In this document: piece after piece, positions 13,301 to 20,730 of the stretch
How the letters are laid out: every line of letters starts with the position of its first letter
Numbering within the stretch: position 1 is the stretch's first letter
Assembly (NCBI GenBank): GCA_963422675.2
Contig: CAXVYS010000014.1
Coordinates: 1-64,000 of the forward strand
Length of the DNA: 64,000 bases
From: UBA4416 sp963422675
GTDB lineage: Bacteria > Bacteroidota > Bacteroidia > B-17B0 > Aurantibacillaceae
Direction of reading: 5' to 3'
Program-made: the position numbers and the translations under genes
The notes under the pieces: generated by a model
Databases searched by the model: none
Told to the model about the DNA's origin: nothing
Seen by the model: the letters and a program-made list of their open reading frames with translations, nothing else

Positions 13301-14874
13301 CAGATGGTAATAATTGTAATAATTTAATTTCCGTAAATGTTACGCAACCCGCGGTTTTATCATCAACAATTACAAACATCAACAATCCTTTATGTTTTAG
13401 CGGAACAGGAAATGCTTCTGTTCTGGTATCAGGAGGAACTGCTCCTTATACCTATACATGGAGCTCTTCTCCAATTCAAACAGGAAACATCATAAATAAC
13501 GTTTTGAGCGGCACCTATACAGTAACTACAATTGACAGTAAAGGTTGTACCATTATAAACACCGCAACGATTACACAGCCATTACAAGTAATCACATCTA
13601 TTAATGGTAATGACACTATTTGCTTCGGCCAACAAGGCCAGTTAATAGCTTCGGCAACAGGAGGTGCAGGAAACTACTATTATTCATGGCGACCGCTAAA
13701 TGCTATTAATTCAGGTACCTTAACTGATAATCCAACTACTAACAAAACCTATACAGTAACAGCTTTTGATCAAAATGGTTGTATTGGCACGGAAGCAAAT
13801 GCCCATATCATCGTATATAATTTAACTGCGGCAAATCTTAATGTAACAGGAACAACGCCAATTTGTCCGGGACAAGCCACGCCAATTTCCGCACAAACTA
13901 CAGGTAATACAGGTCCATTAACCTATTCGTGGAACAATGGCTTAGGTAATACACCCGGAACGTTTGTATTGGTTCCTACCCAACCAACCACCTATGTTGT
14001 TACGGTTTCAAACATTTGTGGATTATCCATAAAAGACTCTGTACAAGTATTATTTAATCCTCCTCCAACAATTAAAATTTGGTCTGATACGCTATATACC
14101 TGTGCACCGGGAATAATTAATTTTTCAAATCAATCTTTTTCAGGAAATTCATCCGATCCAATCTCCTCCTGGCAATGGGATTTCGGGGATGGTACGTTTT
14201 CATCACAGCCTAATCCATATCATAACTTTGCATCTTCCGGAATTTATACCGTTAATTTAAAAGTAACAACCGATGCAGGTTGCACAAGCAATACATCGTC
14301 ATCACCTATAGTGATAAATGCTTACCTATCTCCAACGGCATCGTTTTATTTAAATTTAACCGAATTGGATTTACCTTATGATGTTTTAGCATGTACCAAT
14401 ACATCCAGCGATGCTGATTTTTATAATTGGAGTTTTGGTGATGGAATGACATCAACTGCTACCAGCCCTAATTACTTGTATGAAACAATAGGCACTTATG
14501 ATATCCAATTAATTGCAAGTACCACACATGGTTGCCGTGATACGGCTTCTGCACAAGTTACCACAAAAGCTGACATAGTTTTCCCTAATGCGTTTACACC
14601 AAACGAAGATGGAGAGCCGGGAGAATATTATGACATCTATAATTTAACGAATGATTTATTTTTCCCTCATACATCTGGCGTAGTAGAATATAAACTACAA
14701 ATATTTAACAGATGGGGGGAATTAATCTTTGAAACTACTGACGTAAAACGAGGGTGGAACGGTTATTACAGAGGAAAAATATGTGAAGTTGGTGTTTATG
14801 TTTGGAAAGCTGAAGCAAAATTTAATACCAGAAAAACATTTAGAAAAACTGGAGATGTTACAATCCTAAGATAA
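4330..14874 (+). CDS. Giant SprB-like gliding adhesin with about 31 SprB repeats
   Basis: The protein has 3514 residues. In order: signal peptide (1-20); a N-terminal domain opening THIVGGELNYIYNGG, typical of large Bacteroidota surface proteins (21-160); a jelly-roll-like segment (165-310); a cadherin/putative-Ig-like region (330-710); about 31 SprB repeats (716-3087), each about 76 residues with a C-x-G-x-N-G start and a TITDxxGC end; an Ig-like region; two PKD domains (about 3267-3410, WDFGDG and WSFGDG); and a type B (CHU_C) sorting domain (3416-3514, FPNAFTPNEDGE). In Flavobacterium, SprB is carried along the cell surface by the gliding motor and needs its PorP/SprF partner for export. 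Such a partner starts only 6 bases downstream. Runs of repeats are nearly identical at DNA level, so assembly here deserves care. Confidence 0.93.
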   Translation: MVKRILIWIAFFHIPFLSFSTHIVGGELNYIYNGGSSYTIKLKLYKDCGSGAAGFPGSVTISVRGYNGATFATSKDITINLGTVTTVPSGLAPCAIPPNPMPCVQEGVYITTVNNLPPNPGGYHLYYQVTARNLSLTNINGACNCIGESYYTNIPGTSVNTIWNENFSLPNNTTFDNGTTAWSITPGVTPPASASVNANLFEITGANNAGETWTSQLIDISSCTSADLSVDLSETGNLDANDSISVYYRLNGGALTLFPINGFKADDFNSAIASAAGLNGTTIQIVIRVKYDNNSPNSEVYRFDNVTVLCNANDFKVNNNPVYNLFPPLFICVNQPFSFNHAASDINGDSLAYSLYTPYDGDVGTGPLDPTFTANTASFTPVNYLAGYSTNNPLGPTPFGINSSTGLLTGTPSTIGQFVVGVMVKEYRNGIFLSQTLRDFQFNVLNCPQPLPTLAVANTTVNNGCSAQLTATGISSVSATWNSIAPGIPGAFNNLLSCTSGCLSNTVTASGAPPAFVDYLVCGISTSCAGNYICDTFRVTFNSALAVTINPFNPILCSGQTSTTLTAIASGGTPPYSYLWNNVNPSQSINVGAGTYNVKLTDGTGCPPVYNSVVVTTYSVPTKANAGANQLKCSQNPLATLNATVTGASGGIWSGGQGTFSPNNTTLTNLFYTPSAAELAVGSASLYLTTTGNGSCPPNIDTVIINYSGFTGVVSSSNTPVSCFGGNNGSASVNITGGLAPYTYLWNGVPTQTTATANNLTSGTYTVGILNSIGCTYQTTVSITEPISPVTISSTVTNITCSGANNGSIALTPSGGTAPYTYIWLPGGQTTSSVTGLSTGTYTTNITDSKGCVRSSTFSVTQPSLLNSVPVFLNVGCFGGSNGSINSSVTGGTAPYTYSWSPGGATTPTLGGLTAGVYTLTITDAAGCSKVRNITLTQPTPLTVTTSVIDETCNNLNNGSATAIPNGGGTPGYTYVWLPGNQTTSTISNQASANYTVTITDTKGCQATSIATINEPTTLTVGFINQTNVSCFNGNNAAVTANPLGGTPNYSYTWTPGNINTPTINNIAIGTYTILVNDTKGCTASNTVSITQPTSVTVNNVSNPASCNGGNNGSITLTPSGGTTPYTYFWLPGGQTTSSVTGLSAGTYTTNTIDSKGCVATNTFTVAQPAIISIAFTQTNVSCFSGNDGKINATIGGGTAPYSYSWNPTGATTQNINGLPAGNYTLTVTDALNCSKTKTVTLTQPTALTVTTSVIDETCNNLNNGSATAIPNGGGTPGYTYLWLPGNQTTSTISNQASANYTVTITDIKGCQATSIATINEPTTLTVGFINQTNVSCFNGNNAAVTANPLGGTPNYSYTWTPGNINTPTINNIAIGTYTVLVNDTKGCTASNTVSITQPTSVTVNNVSNPASCNGGNNGSITLTPSGGTTPYTYFWLPGGQTTSSVTGLSAGTYTTNTTDSKGCIATNTFTVTQPAIISIAFTQTNVSCFNGNDGKINAAIGGGTVPYSYSWNPTGATTQNINGLLSGNYTLTVTDALNCSKTKTITLTQPTALTVTTSVIDETCNYLNNGSATAIPNGGGTPGYTYLWLPGNQTTSTISNQASGNYSVTITDAKGCQATSIATINEPTTLTVGFINQTNVSCFGGNDASVTSLGSGGTPNYSYTWTPGGSTTSMINTLSAGIYTVNVSDSKSCLATNTVSITEPSLLNLISSITNVNCNGASNGAVSISPTGGTAPYIHHLMPGNIVGANFTNLSTGTYSIITTDANGCVDNSTITINQPIDISSVTSATNSTCLLQNGVASISVTSGGTPPFTYNWLPSGGTASVSTNLFAGSYSVTVTDANGCISTKIVNINDVTGPIVSIASSTNVSCFGGNNGAITASHTGGTGPAYTYSWSPLGGTALTASNLTSGAYTLKVTDASGCIGLITSALITEPLPLTINITPTNVSCFGGNTGSAFATINGGTPGYSYSWLPAATTATNVTGLTANNYTLQITDANNCISSSTFAITQPTAALSLSLTSLPVSCFGGNNGSLASVVAGGTAPYNVNCMPGNINGANVSNLAAGNYTITATDIKGCSTTNTVTVNQPTPLVLTTGEINSNCSLANGQASVNASGGTGTYTYLWAPVGGTTAIANGLMAGSYSVTVTDINNCTAITSQTVVDNPSPVASVATTTNVSCFGGANGLANTTVVGGTAPFTYTWLPTGGTNATATGLSIGVYTVIVTAANGCTATAESPVINQPSQIFATITPTNVSCLGGNSGSASATINGGTPGYSYSWLPAATTATNVTGLTANNYTLQITDANNCISSSTFAITQPTAALSLSLTSLPVSCFGGNNGSVASIVAGGTAPYNVNCMPGNINGANVSNLTAGNYTITATDIKGCSTTNTVTVNQPTPLVLTTGEINSNCSLANGQASVNASGGTGTYTYVWAPLGGTTAIANGLMAGSYSVTVTDINNCTAITSQTVVDNPSPVASVATTTNVSCFGGANGLANTTVVGGTAPFTYTWLPTGGTNATATGLSIGVYTVIVTAANGCTATAESPVINQPSQIFATITPTNVSCLGGNSGSASATINGGTPGYSYSWLPAATTATNVTGLTANNYTLQITDANNCISSSTFAITQPTAALNVSISSSTNISCFGGNNGSAIASVTGGTSNYNYTWLPFGSNNSSSTGLTAGTYSVNITDTKGCTTSTIITITQPLIPLATVSSASMASCFGGSNGTATITPSGGTAGYSYLWNPNVSSGQTASNLNPGSYSITVTDNKGCQTYTDVVIGQPSVITGSLISNNASCGFANGSVVSQISGGTAPYSYLWSPGSSTTSTISSLLPGTYSVSVTDAKNCVKTLATGLINIPGPTVNIASTTSVSCFNGNNGSATININQGTAPYSINWLPFGGNTVTSTTLVAGTYTAHVTDALGCQHSTTTTITQPSDVSISVNTIHRVSCYGGNDGSISVSATGGTTPYLFNWLPGATGSTINNLNAGTYTLTVTDGNNCNNLISVNVTQPAVLSSTITNINNPLCFSGTGNASVLVSGGTAPYTYTWSSSPIQTGNIINNVLSGTYTVTTIDSKGCTIINTATITQPLQVITSINGNDTICFGQQGQLIASATGGAGNYYYSWRPLNAINSGTLTDNPTTNKTYTVTAFDQNGCIGTEANAHIIVYNLTAANLNVTGTTPICPGQATPISAQTTGNTGPLTYSWNNGLGNTPGTFVLVPTQPTTYVVTVSNICGLSIKDSVQVLFNPPPTIKIWSDTLYTCAPGIINFSNQSFSGNSSDPISSWQWDFGDGTFSSQPNPYHNFASSGIYTVNLKVTTDAGCTSNTSSSPIVINAYLSPTASFYLNLTELDLPYDVLACTNTSSDADFYNWSFGDGMTSTATSPNYLYETIGTYDIQLIASTTHGCRDTASAQVTTKADIVFPNAFTPNEDGEPGEYYDIYNLTNDLFFPHTSGVVEYKLQIFNRWGELIFETTDVKRGWNGYYRGKICEVGVYVWKAEAKFNTRKTFRKTGDVTILR
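7151..9260 (+). repeat. Tandem 918-bp repeat, array A, inside the adhesin gene
   Basis: A 918-base unit (306 codons, four SprB modules) occurs about 2.3 times. The marker GTTATTGATG lies at 7171 and 8089, with GTTATCGATG at 9007, exactly 918 apart each time. Copies differ by scattered substitutions and diverge after about 9260. Confidence 0.9.
10160..12214 (+). repeat. Tandem 918-bp repeat, array B, inside the adhesin gene
   Basis: A second 918-base unit, with different modules from array A, occurs about 2.2 times. TTATCTCTGA starts at 10381 and 11299, ACCATCACGC at 11071 and 11989, and CAATTAACGG at 10211 and 11129. All are spaced 918. Copies are almost identical. Confidence 0.9.
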
Positions 14875-14880
14875 AACAAA

Positions 14881-15891
14881 ATGAAAAATATAATTAAACT
14901 ATTTAGTCTTTTACTTATAATGCAAGTAAATTGTATCAATGCTCAGGATATACAATTTACTCAATTTTATTCTTCACCACTCTACTTAAACCCTGCATTA
15001 ACGGGAGCAAGTGGCTGCACCAGAATATCATTAGCCTATAGAAATCAATGGCCGGGGATTTCAAAATCTTATAAAACCGCTTTACTCTCCGTAGACCATT
15101 TTATTGATTCGAAAAATTTAGGAGTTGGCTTGGTTATGGGAACTGATGAAGCAGGCACCGGTAGTTTAAAAACTACAATTATAAATGCTTCTTTAGCTTA
15201 TCAGGTAAAACTCAATAGAACTTATACACTTAGATTTGGCCTTCAACCCGGTGTTGGAATTAAAAAAATTAATTTCAATAGCTTACTATTTGGCGATCAA
15301 TTAACAAGAGGAGATAAATTAGGTAAAGGCGTTGCTTCCATTGAAGCTCAGCCTCAAACTAAAACTTACATAGATATTGGTGGCGGGATATTTTTAACCA
15401 ATTCGAGATGTTGGATTGGAGCTTCTGCTTACCATTTAAATAAACCAAATGACTCCTTTTACTCCAATGCAAAAGCTATTATTCCTGTTAAATACTCAAT
15501 ACACATGGGAGGAAAATTCCTGATTAATAAAGATGAAAAATACGGGCCTGCTCAAAAGTATTTTTCTCCGGCAATACATTATAAAAGGCAGGGCGAATTT
15601 GATCAGGTGGATGTTGGATTTTATTATAGTCAAAATATTTTCAATATCGGATTGTGGTATAGAGGTATTCCCGGTTTAAAGGCTTATAAAGCAGGATATC
15701 AAAACAACGATGCCTTTGCCTTAATTCTTGGATTAACTACGGAGAAGGTATGGATTGGCTACAGTTATGATATAACCATATCTGAATTAGCTTATAGTAC
15801 TCAGGGAGCTCATGAATTAACGCTAACGTATCAAATTTGCTCTAAAAAGAAGAAAAAAAATTATAGACTTGTTACTTGCCCAAAATTCTAA
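14881..15891 (+). CDS. PorP/SprF-family outer-membrane protein, partner of the giant adhesin
   Basis: This 336-residue protein has a signal peptide (1-21, INAQD) and then the family hallmark QFTQFYSSPLYLNPALTG, followed by a predicted beta barrel with a GLG-rich strand pattern to the C-terminus. PorP/SprF proteins are T9SS-associated outer-membrane proteins that serve type B sorting-domain cargo. This gene starts 6 bases after the adhesin stop, the classic sprB-sprF arrangement. The last dozen residues are Lys-rich, which is unusual for a barrel end. Assignment to the family is secure; specificity for the upstream adhesin is inferred from gene order. Confidence 0.92.
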   Translation: MKNIIKLFSLLLIMQVNCINAQDIQFTQFYSSPLYLNPALTGASGCTRISLAYRNQWPGISKSYKTALLSVDHFIDSKNLGVGLVMGTDEAGTGSLKTTIINASLAYQVKLNRTYTLRFGLQPGVGIKKINFNSLLFGDQLTRGDKLGKGVASIEAQPQTKTYIDIGGGIFLTNSRCWIGASAYHLNKPNDSFYSNAKAIIPVKYSIHMGGKFLINKDEKYGPAQKYFSPAIHYKRQGEFDQVDVGFYYSQNIFNIGLWYRGIPGLKAYKAGYQNNDAFALILGLTTEKVWIGYSYDITISELAYSTQGAHELTLTYQICSKKKKKNYRLVTCPKF

Positions 15892-15904
15892 AATCTCAGA
15901 AAAT

Positions 15905-15922
15905 CTAAGTGTTTTCACTTAG
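15905..15922 (+). terminator. Short hairpin after the first PorP/SprF gene
   Basis: CTAAGTG-TTTT-CACTTAG is a perfect 7-base stem located 13 bases after the stop codon. It is followed by an A-run rather than T-run on this strand, so it may be a processing or weak attenuation structure instead of a full terminator. Confidence 0.35.
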
Positions 15923-16031
15923 AAAAAATATATTAAGTACCAATTCTATATACAGGCCATCTGGTTGACCTTTGTAAAGCATTAATTATTCATTTTAACT
16001 AAATCAAACAAAAAACCCATCTTTTAATTAT

Positions 16032-16475
16032 ATGAAAAAAACAAAAAAAATATTTCAGTTCATATTTTTAGCGATCATGTTTCTTCCTGTATACTCATTT
16101 AATCTAAAACCGGGATGTGATCCTGAGGTATTGTTAAAAAATTGCGCCTCAGATTTAGATGATTTTGTATTCATTAAATCTTTCCCCATTGAATCAAACA
16201 AAACAGGGGATAAAACCGAGTATTCATATGTATTGAGTAGGGCTATTAACTACAGGATTGTTGTTTGTGAACAAAATGATGAAGGAAAAAAAATGATTGT
16301 TAATTTATTTGATAGAAATAAAAAATTAATTGCTTCAAATTATCTTAAAAGCAGTAAAAAGATCTTTTCTATCATTAATTACATGTGTTCTGCCACTGGC
16401 GTATATTATGTAGAAGCGTATTTTGATGGAGAAAAAAAGGGTTGCGGGTTAAACATTTTAGGATTCAAAAAATAA
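16032..16475 (+). CDS. Small secreted protein of unknown family, paralog of the gene at 54795
   Basis: This 147-residue protein has a signal peptide (about 1-23) and a mature part with four Cys. Its C-terminal half reads YMCSATGVYYVEAYFDGEKK followed by GCGLNI. The protein encoded at 54795-55277 has the matching pattern (FECKTTGNYCLSFCF, then DGLEGCAVGV). Both also share a central ORF pattern of charged beta strands with FxxDRNKK- or IYNNEKQE-like turns. I do not recognise the family. Position between two type B cargo/partner pairs suggests a periplasmic or surface accessory of the adhesin system. Confidence 0.7.
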   Translation: MKKTKKIFQFIFLAIMFLPVYSFNLKPGCDPEVLLKNCASDLDDFVFIKSFPIESNKTGDKTEYSYVLSRAINYRIVVCEQNDEGKKMIVNLFDRNKKLIASNYLKSSKKIFSIINYMCSATGVYYVEAYFDGEKKGCGLNILGFKK

Positions 16476-16536
16476 ACAAATAACAATAAATAATATATAA
16501 AATCAATAATCATACATCTTAATGTAAATCAACCAC

Positions 16537-17883
16537 ATGTTTACAAAAAAAATGTTCCTACTTTCTTTAGTTTCAATAATTGTAATTAATTTAAATGCAC
16601 AATCTGTTGGAGGAACAACAACCGGTGCCGCAACTTTTTGTGATTCAACAAATTCCGGGTTCATCGCCTTAAATGGGCATACGGGAACCATTCTGCACTG
16701 GCAATATTCAATAAACAATGGTGCAATATGGAATAACCTTAGCAATTCAACTTCCACTCAGAGTTATAACCATTTATCGAAAACAACAAATTACCGTGCC
16801 ATTGTAAAGAATGGATCCTTTCCACAAGACACTTCTACAGTATCAACTATTAAGGTTAATGTCCCTGGAATTAAAGGAGTAATTAGTGGTGGTGGTAATT
16901 TTTGTAATGGATCAGGAAATGGAATAATTAATTTGACAGGAATTACGGGTAATGTATTGAAATGGGAATTTTCAACAACAGGAGGATCTATTTGGTCAAC
17001 TATATCAAATACAACAACTTCTCTTACACATTTGAACATTGCACAAAACACGCTCTATAGAGCAATAGTTCAGAGCTTTACAACTTGTCCCAATGATACA
17101 TCAGCTACAGCATCTTTTAAAATAGATCAAAATACGATTGCCGGAATAATTTTGAGTGGCGATTCTGTTTGTTATGGTACTATAGGAGATACTCTTAAAT
17201 TAACAGGAAATAATGGTGCTATACTAAATTGGCAAACCTCTTTAAATAATGGAGTAAACTGGACATCTGCAGGAAATTCGACAAATAAATTGATATACCC
17301 AACAGTTACACAAACTATATGGTATAAAGCTATTGTAAAAAATGGCGCTTGCAATACAGAAACTACTACTCCTGTTGTAATTGCCGTTTACACTATTAAT
17401 TCGGCAAATGCAGGTAATGATATAACAATTACTCAATATGAAAATGTTTCGCTTTATGGGAGTGGAAATGGAGCACCCAACTGGACACCGATTGTATCTT
17501 TAAATGATCCGCACGCTTTCAATCCAATAGCTACACCTTTTAATACAACTACTTATGTACTTTCTTTAACGGATTCTCATTCATGTATATCTAAAGATTC
17601 TGTCATCATTAATGTTATTATCCCTGTGCCTACTGCCTTTACTCCAAATAATGATGGAGTGAACGATTTTTTTGTAGTAGATAAAATTGAGCAATATGAA
17701 CACAATTCCCTACAAATATTTAACCGTTGGGGAAATATTGTATATAAAGAAGCTCCCTACAAAAACACCTGGAATGGAAAATCATTAAATGGCCAGGATC
17801 TGCCAGATGATCTTTACTATTATATACTTGATTATGGTAACAGAGAAAAACCAACAACAAATTATGTATTAATAAAAAGATAA
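16537..17883 (+). CDS. Second type B (CHU_C) T9SS surface protein with Ig-like repeats
   Basis: The 448-residue protein has a signal peptide (1-21, LNAQS) and three Ig-like repeats of about 85 residues (roughly 25-110, 110-200 and 200-285). Their shared pattern includes LxWQxSxNxGxxW and YRAIV/YKAIV. A fourth PKD-like segment (290-365) and a type B sorting domain (about 367-448, PTAFTPNNDGVNDFF to NYVLIKR) follow. Its stop codon overlaps the start of the next PorP/SprF gene by one base (TAATG), so the pair is translationally coupled. It is a small version of the giant adhesin and is probably displayed on the surface. Confidence 0.9.
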   Translation: MFTKKMFLLSLVSIIVINLNAQSVGGTTTGAATFCDSTNSGFIALNGHTGTILHWQYSINNGAIWNNLSNSTSTQSYNHLSKTTNYRAIVKNGSFPQDTSTVSTIKVNVPGIKGVISGGGNFCNGSGNGIINLTGITGNVLKWEFSTTGGSIWSTISNTTTSLTHLNIAQNTLYRAIVQSFTTCPNDTSATASFKIDQNTIAGIILSGDSVCYGTIGDTLKLTGNNGAILNWQTSLNNGVNWTSAGNSTNKLIYPTVTQTIWYKAIVKNGACNTETTTPVVIAVYTINSANAGNDITITQYENVSLYGSGNGAPNWTPIVSLNDPHAFNPIATPFNTTTYVLSLTDSHSCISKDSVIINVIIPVPTAFTPNNDGVNDFFVVDKIEQYEHNSLQIFNRWGNIVYKEAPYKNTWNGKSLNGQDLPDDLYYYILDYGNREKPTTNYVLIKR

Positions 17884-18824
17884 TGACGATGAAAAAACTT
17901 AACAAATACCTATTCTTGTTTGTCGTCCTTTTTAAAATTCAAACAATTTTTGCCCAACAAGACCCCATGTACTCAATGTATATGTTTGATAAAATGCTTA
18001 TCAACCCCGCATTTACAGGAAGTTCAAACTGGATGATAGGCACATTAAAACACCGTGAGCAATTTGTTGGAATGACTGGTCATCCTTCAACCGAAACCTT
18101 CAATTTTCATACTCCTATTCAAAAAAAACATATCGGTGTTGGGTTTAAAATCAGTAATGATAAAAATGGAATTATTTCGAACTTAAATGCTACCGGCCTG
18201 TTTTCTTATCATTTAAATTTTGCCGGGGGAAAACTATCTGTAGGTGTAGAAGCAGGTGTATTTAACAGAAAGGTAAACTATCAAAAACTTATCCTAAGTA
18301 GCCAAAATGATAATGTCATTCCAACAACATCTGTTTCTTCATTAGTCCCTGATGCAGGCTATGGATTTTATTTTCAAAAAAAGCAATTCTATGCCGGTTT
18401 TTCTCAAAATCATATTATAAAGAAAACGTTCAATTATAATGAAACAGTTAAAGCTCAATCGCATTTATACAACCATTTGTATTTTATAGCAGGAAATGTA
18501 TTTGATATTTCCAAAAAATGGACAGTGGAGCCAAGTATCTTAGTGAAATATCAATCTGCAAGCCCTCTTCAAATTGACCTGAATACAACAGTATATTATG
18601 TTGATAGAATTGGACTAGGCCTTCAATACCGAACAGGCGATGCTCTTGTAGCAATATTAAGAGTAAATATCACCGAAAATTTACGAATTGCTTATTCTTA
18701 TGATATCACTTTGTCAAAGCTAGCGCCATATTCAAAAGGGTCTCATGAGATCATCATTTCTTATGGAATTAAACTTCCTCCTCCACCTTCACAAAAAGAG
18801 ATTCATCCAAGATATTATTTCTAA
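17883..18824 (+). CDS. PorP/SprF-family outer-membrane protein, second copy
   Basis: The 313-residue protein has a signal peptide (about 3-26, IFAQQ) followed by the PorP hallmark DPMYSMYMFDKMLINPAFTG and a beta-barrel pattern to the end. A start at the overlapping ATG (17883) or at the third codon (17889, MKKLNKY) is possible; the latter gives a more typical signal peptide. It is coupled to the upstream type B protein and lies 11 bases before the TPR/PD40 gene. It presumably exports or anchors the 448-residue protein. Confidence 0.92.
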   Translation: MTMKKLNKYLFLFVVLFKIQTIFAQQDPMYSMYMFDKMLINPAFTGSSNWMIGTLKHREQFVGMTGHPSTETFNFHTPIQKKHIGVGFKISNDKNGIISNLNATGLFSYHLNFAGGKLSVGVEAGVFNRKVNYQKLILSSQNDNVIPTTSVSSLVPDAGYGFYFQKKQFYAGFSQNHIIKKTFNYNETVKAQSHLYNHLYFIAGNVFDISKKWTVEPSILVKYQSASPLQIDLNTTVYYVDRIGLGLQYRTGDALVAILRVNITENLRIAYSYDITLSKLAPYSKGSHEIIISYGIKLPPPPSQKEIHPRYYF

Positions 18825-18835
18825 ATATTATACAA

Positions 18836-20635
18836 ATGACTAAAAGTTTTACAATCAAAACGCTGGCAATCATTATACTCATTTTGATGAGTAAAATAGG
18901 GTTTTCACAAAAAAATTGCGAGAAAGGTGATAAATACTTTAATCAAAATTTATTTGAAGATGCGATAAAATATTATCAATTAGACATAAAATCCAAGAAC
19001 AGAAAAGCATCAGAACGCGCCATGCAAAAGTTAGCTGATTGTTACAGGATTACCGGTGAATTTGAAAAAGCAGAAGAAACATACAAAAAAATATTAAAAA
19101 GGAAAAAGAAGGATCCTGTTAACTATTTAAATTATGGGTTATCGTTAAAAAGCAGTGCTAAATATGCCGAGGCCATTCTTCAATTTCAGGAATACATTAC
19201 GTTGAAGCCTGAAGACCCCATGGGGAAAATTTTCATGCGATCCTGCGATTCAGCACAAAAATGGTTGGATGAAACGATAGGGAAAGAGGTAAAAAACTTG
19301 GAAAAAATAAATACTGAACTTTCAGAATTTAGTCCTGTATTCTATTTAGGAGAAAGAGTGTACTTTTCTTCGTCAAGACTTGGAAGTAAAAGAGCCTTAA
19401 TTAGCTTTGACGGAGGAGGAGAAATTCATCGAACGGATCTATATACTATTAACCTGGATGTTATAGAAAATAAGGAAACTTTAAAAACAGACATTGCAAA
19501 CTTCAAGGAAATAAATACGCCATTACACGAAGGCTCTGCCTGTTTTTCGAGTGATGGCAAGGAATTGTATTTTACTAAAACTATAAAAGGAAAAAGAGAT
19601 AAAAAAACAAATAACATTTTAAATACTTTACAAGTTTTTTATAGTCACATAGATAGTACTGGAAAATGGTCAGTACCTAAAAGTGCATTTTTCTTTAATA
19701 GCATGGATTATTCTATTGGCCAGCCAAGCCTATCAAAAGATGGCAACACTATTTTTTTCATGTCGGATAAACCGGGTGGTTTTGGCAAAACAGATATTTA
19801 CTATTCCATCAAACCAACCAACGGTAAGTGGGGAAATCCAATAAACGCCGGGAAAGAAATCAATACATTCGGGCACGAGCTTTTTCCATATATTTCTGAA
19901 ACAGGAGAACTTTACTTTTCTTCAAATTCACATCCAGGTATGGGACAACTGGATGTTTTTAAGGCGACTTTAGAAAATGGAAAATGGGTTAATATACAAA
20001 ACCTAAAACCACCAATAAACTCCATTGGAAACGATTTTGGGATCGCCTATGATGGAAAAAATCAAAGAGGTTTTTTCAGTTCAGACAGATTTAATGGTAA
20101 AGGTGCCGAAGATATTTACAGTTTCTCTGAAGAAATTCCATTGAACCTGACCTTAAAAAATGACACATTACAATTTAAAGATGCAAGTGTATTTGATGAT
20201 ATCAAATACAAAGTAACCATTGAAATGAATGAATCTGAAATGGACCTGGTACTTAATAAAGGAGTCTATAATTTAAAACTGAATAAAACATTTCAATACA
20301 AAATAATTGCCAAAAAAAATGGTCTTCCATATAATACGATCAAATTTAGTTATGCCACTGATAGCATAAGTAATGATATTGAGATCAAACTGAATACATC
20401 TTCAAAAACGATCTCATTAGATGGCTATGCACCAGTAAACAGTCTTAGTAATTCCATAGAGAAAAAAACAGTTACAAAAGAGATTTCTATTATTGCAGAC
20501 GATCACATTGAAACTGCCCAAAAATGCGATGTAAATCAGAGTGGCTATTTTAAAATTGGGTATGAAATATTGCCAGAAAAACAATACATCATTCGATCAA
20601 ATACCGTTATTACGGATCAGGTTAGAGCCAACTAA
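18836..20635 (+). CDS. TPR and PD40 beta-propeller protein, PorE-like without OmpA domain
   Basis: The 599-residue protein has a signal peptide (1-24, GFSQKN), TPR-type helices (about 25-140, with DAIKYYQ and KAEETYKKI units), and a six-strand-type PD40/WD40-like propeller (about 160-425) whose blades carry the repeated LYFSSxxxxGxGxxDIY motif. The C-terminal part (430-599) is beta-rich. PorE-type proteins of the T9SS have the same TPR-PD40 order but normally add a carboxypeptidase-regulatory-like and an OmpA peptidoglycan-binding domain. The OmpA part is absent here, with the chain ending ITDQVRAN. It is the last gene of the adhesin operon. It may be a specialised PorE paralog or a C-terminally truncated one. 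Confidence 0.82.
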   Translation: MTKSFTIKTLAIIILILMSKIGFSQKNCEKGDKYFNQNLFEDAIKYYQLDIKSKNRKASERAMQKLADCYRITGEFEKAEETYKKILKRKKKDPVNYLNYGLSLKSSAKYAEAILQFQEYITLKPEDPMGKIFMRSCDSAQKWLDETIGKEVKNLEKINTELSEFSPVFYLGERVYFSSSRLGSKRALISFDGGGEIHRTDLYTINLDVIENKETLKTDIANFKEINTPLHEGSACFSSDGKELYFTKTIKGKRDKKTNNILNTLQVFYSHIDSTGKWSVPKSAFFFNSMDYSIGQPSLSKDGNTIFFMSDKPGGFGKTDIYYSIKPTNGKWGNPINAGKEINTFGHELFPYISETGELYFSSNSHPGMGQLDVFKATLENGKWVNIQNLKPPINSIGNDFGIAYDGKNQRGFFSSDRFNGKGAEDIYSFSEEIPLNLTLKNDTLQFKDASVFDDIKYKVTIEMNESEMDLVLNKGVYNLKLNKTFQYKIIAKKNGLPYNTIKFSYATDSISNDIEIKLNTSSKTISLDGYAPVNSLSNSIEKKTVTKEISIIADDHIETAQKCDVNQSGYFKIGYEILPEKQYIIRSNTVITDQVRAN

Positions 20636-20653
20636 TAAGATTAAATCTTATTA
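20633..20653 (+). terminator. Palindrome overlapping the stop codon of the PorE-like gene
   Basis: TAATAAGATT (20633-20642) and AATCTTATTA (20644-20653) are perfect inverted arms separated by one base. The following sequence holds a short T-run (20660s). It may end both the + strand adhesin operon and the convergent che cluster, though the stem is AT-rich. Confidence 0.4.
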
Positions 20654-20730
20654 CTAACGTTTTTATAGAAATTTTATATTACGCTTATGCTTGGTTTTAA
20701 AACACCAGTCGTTGAATATTACGTTTAGGC

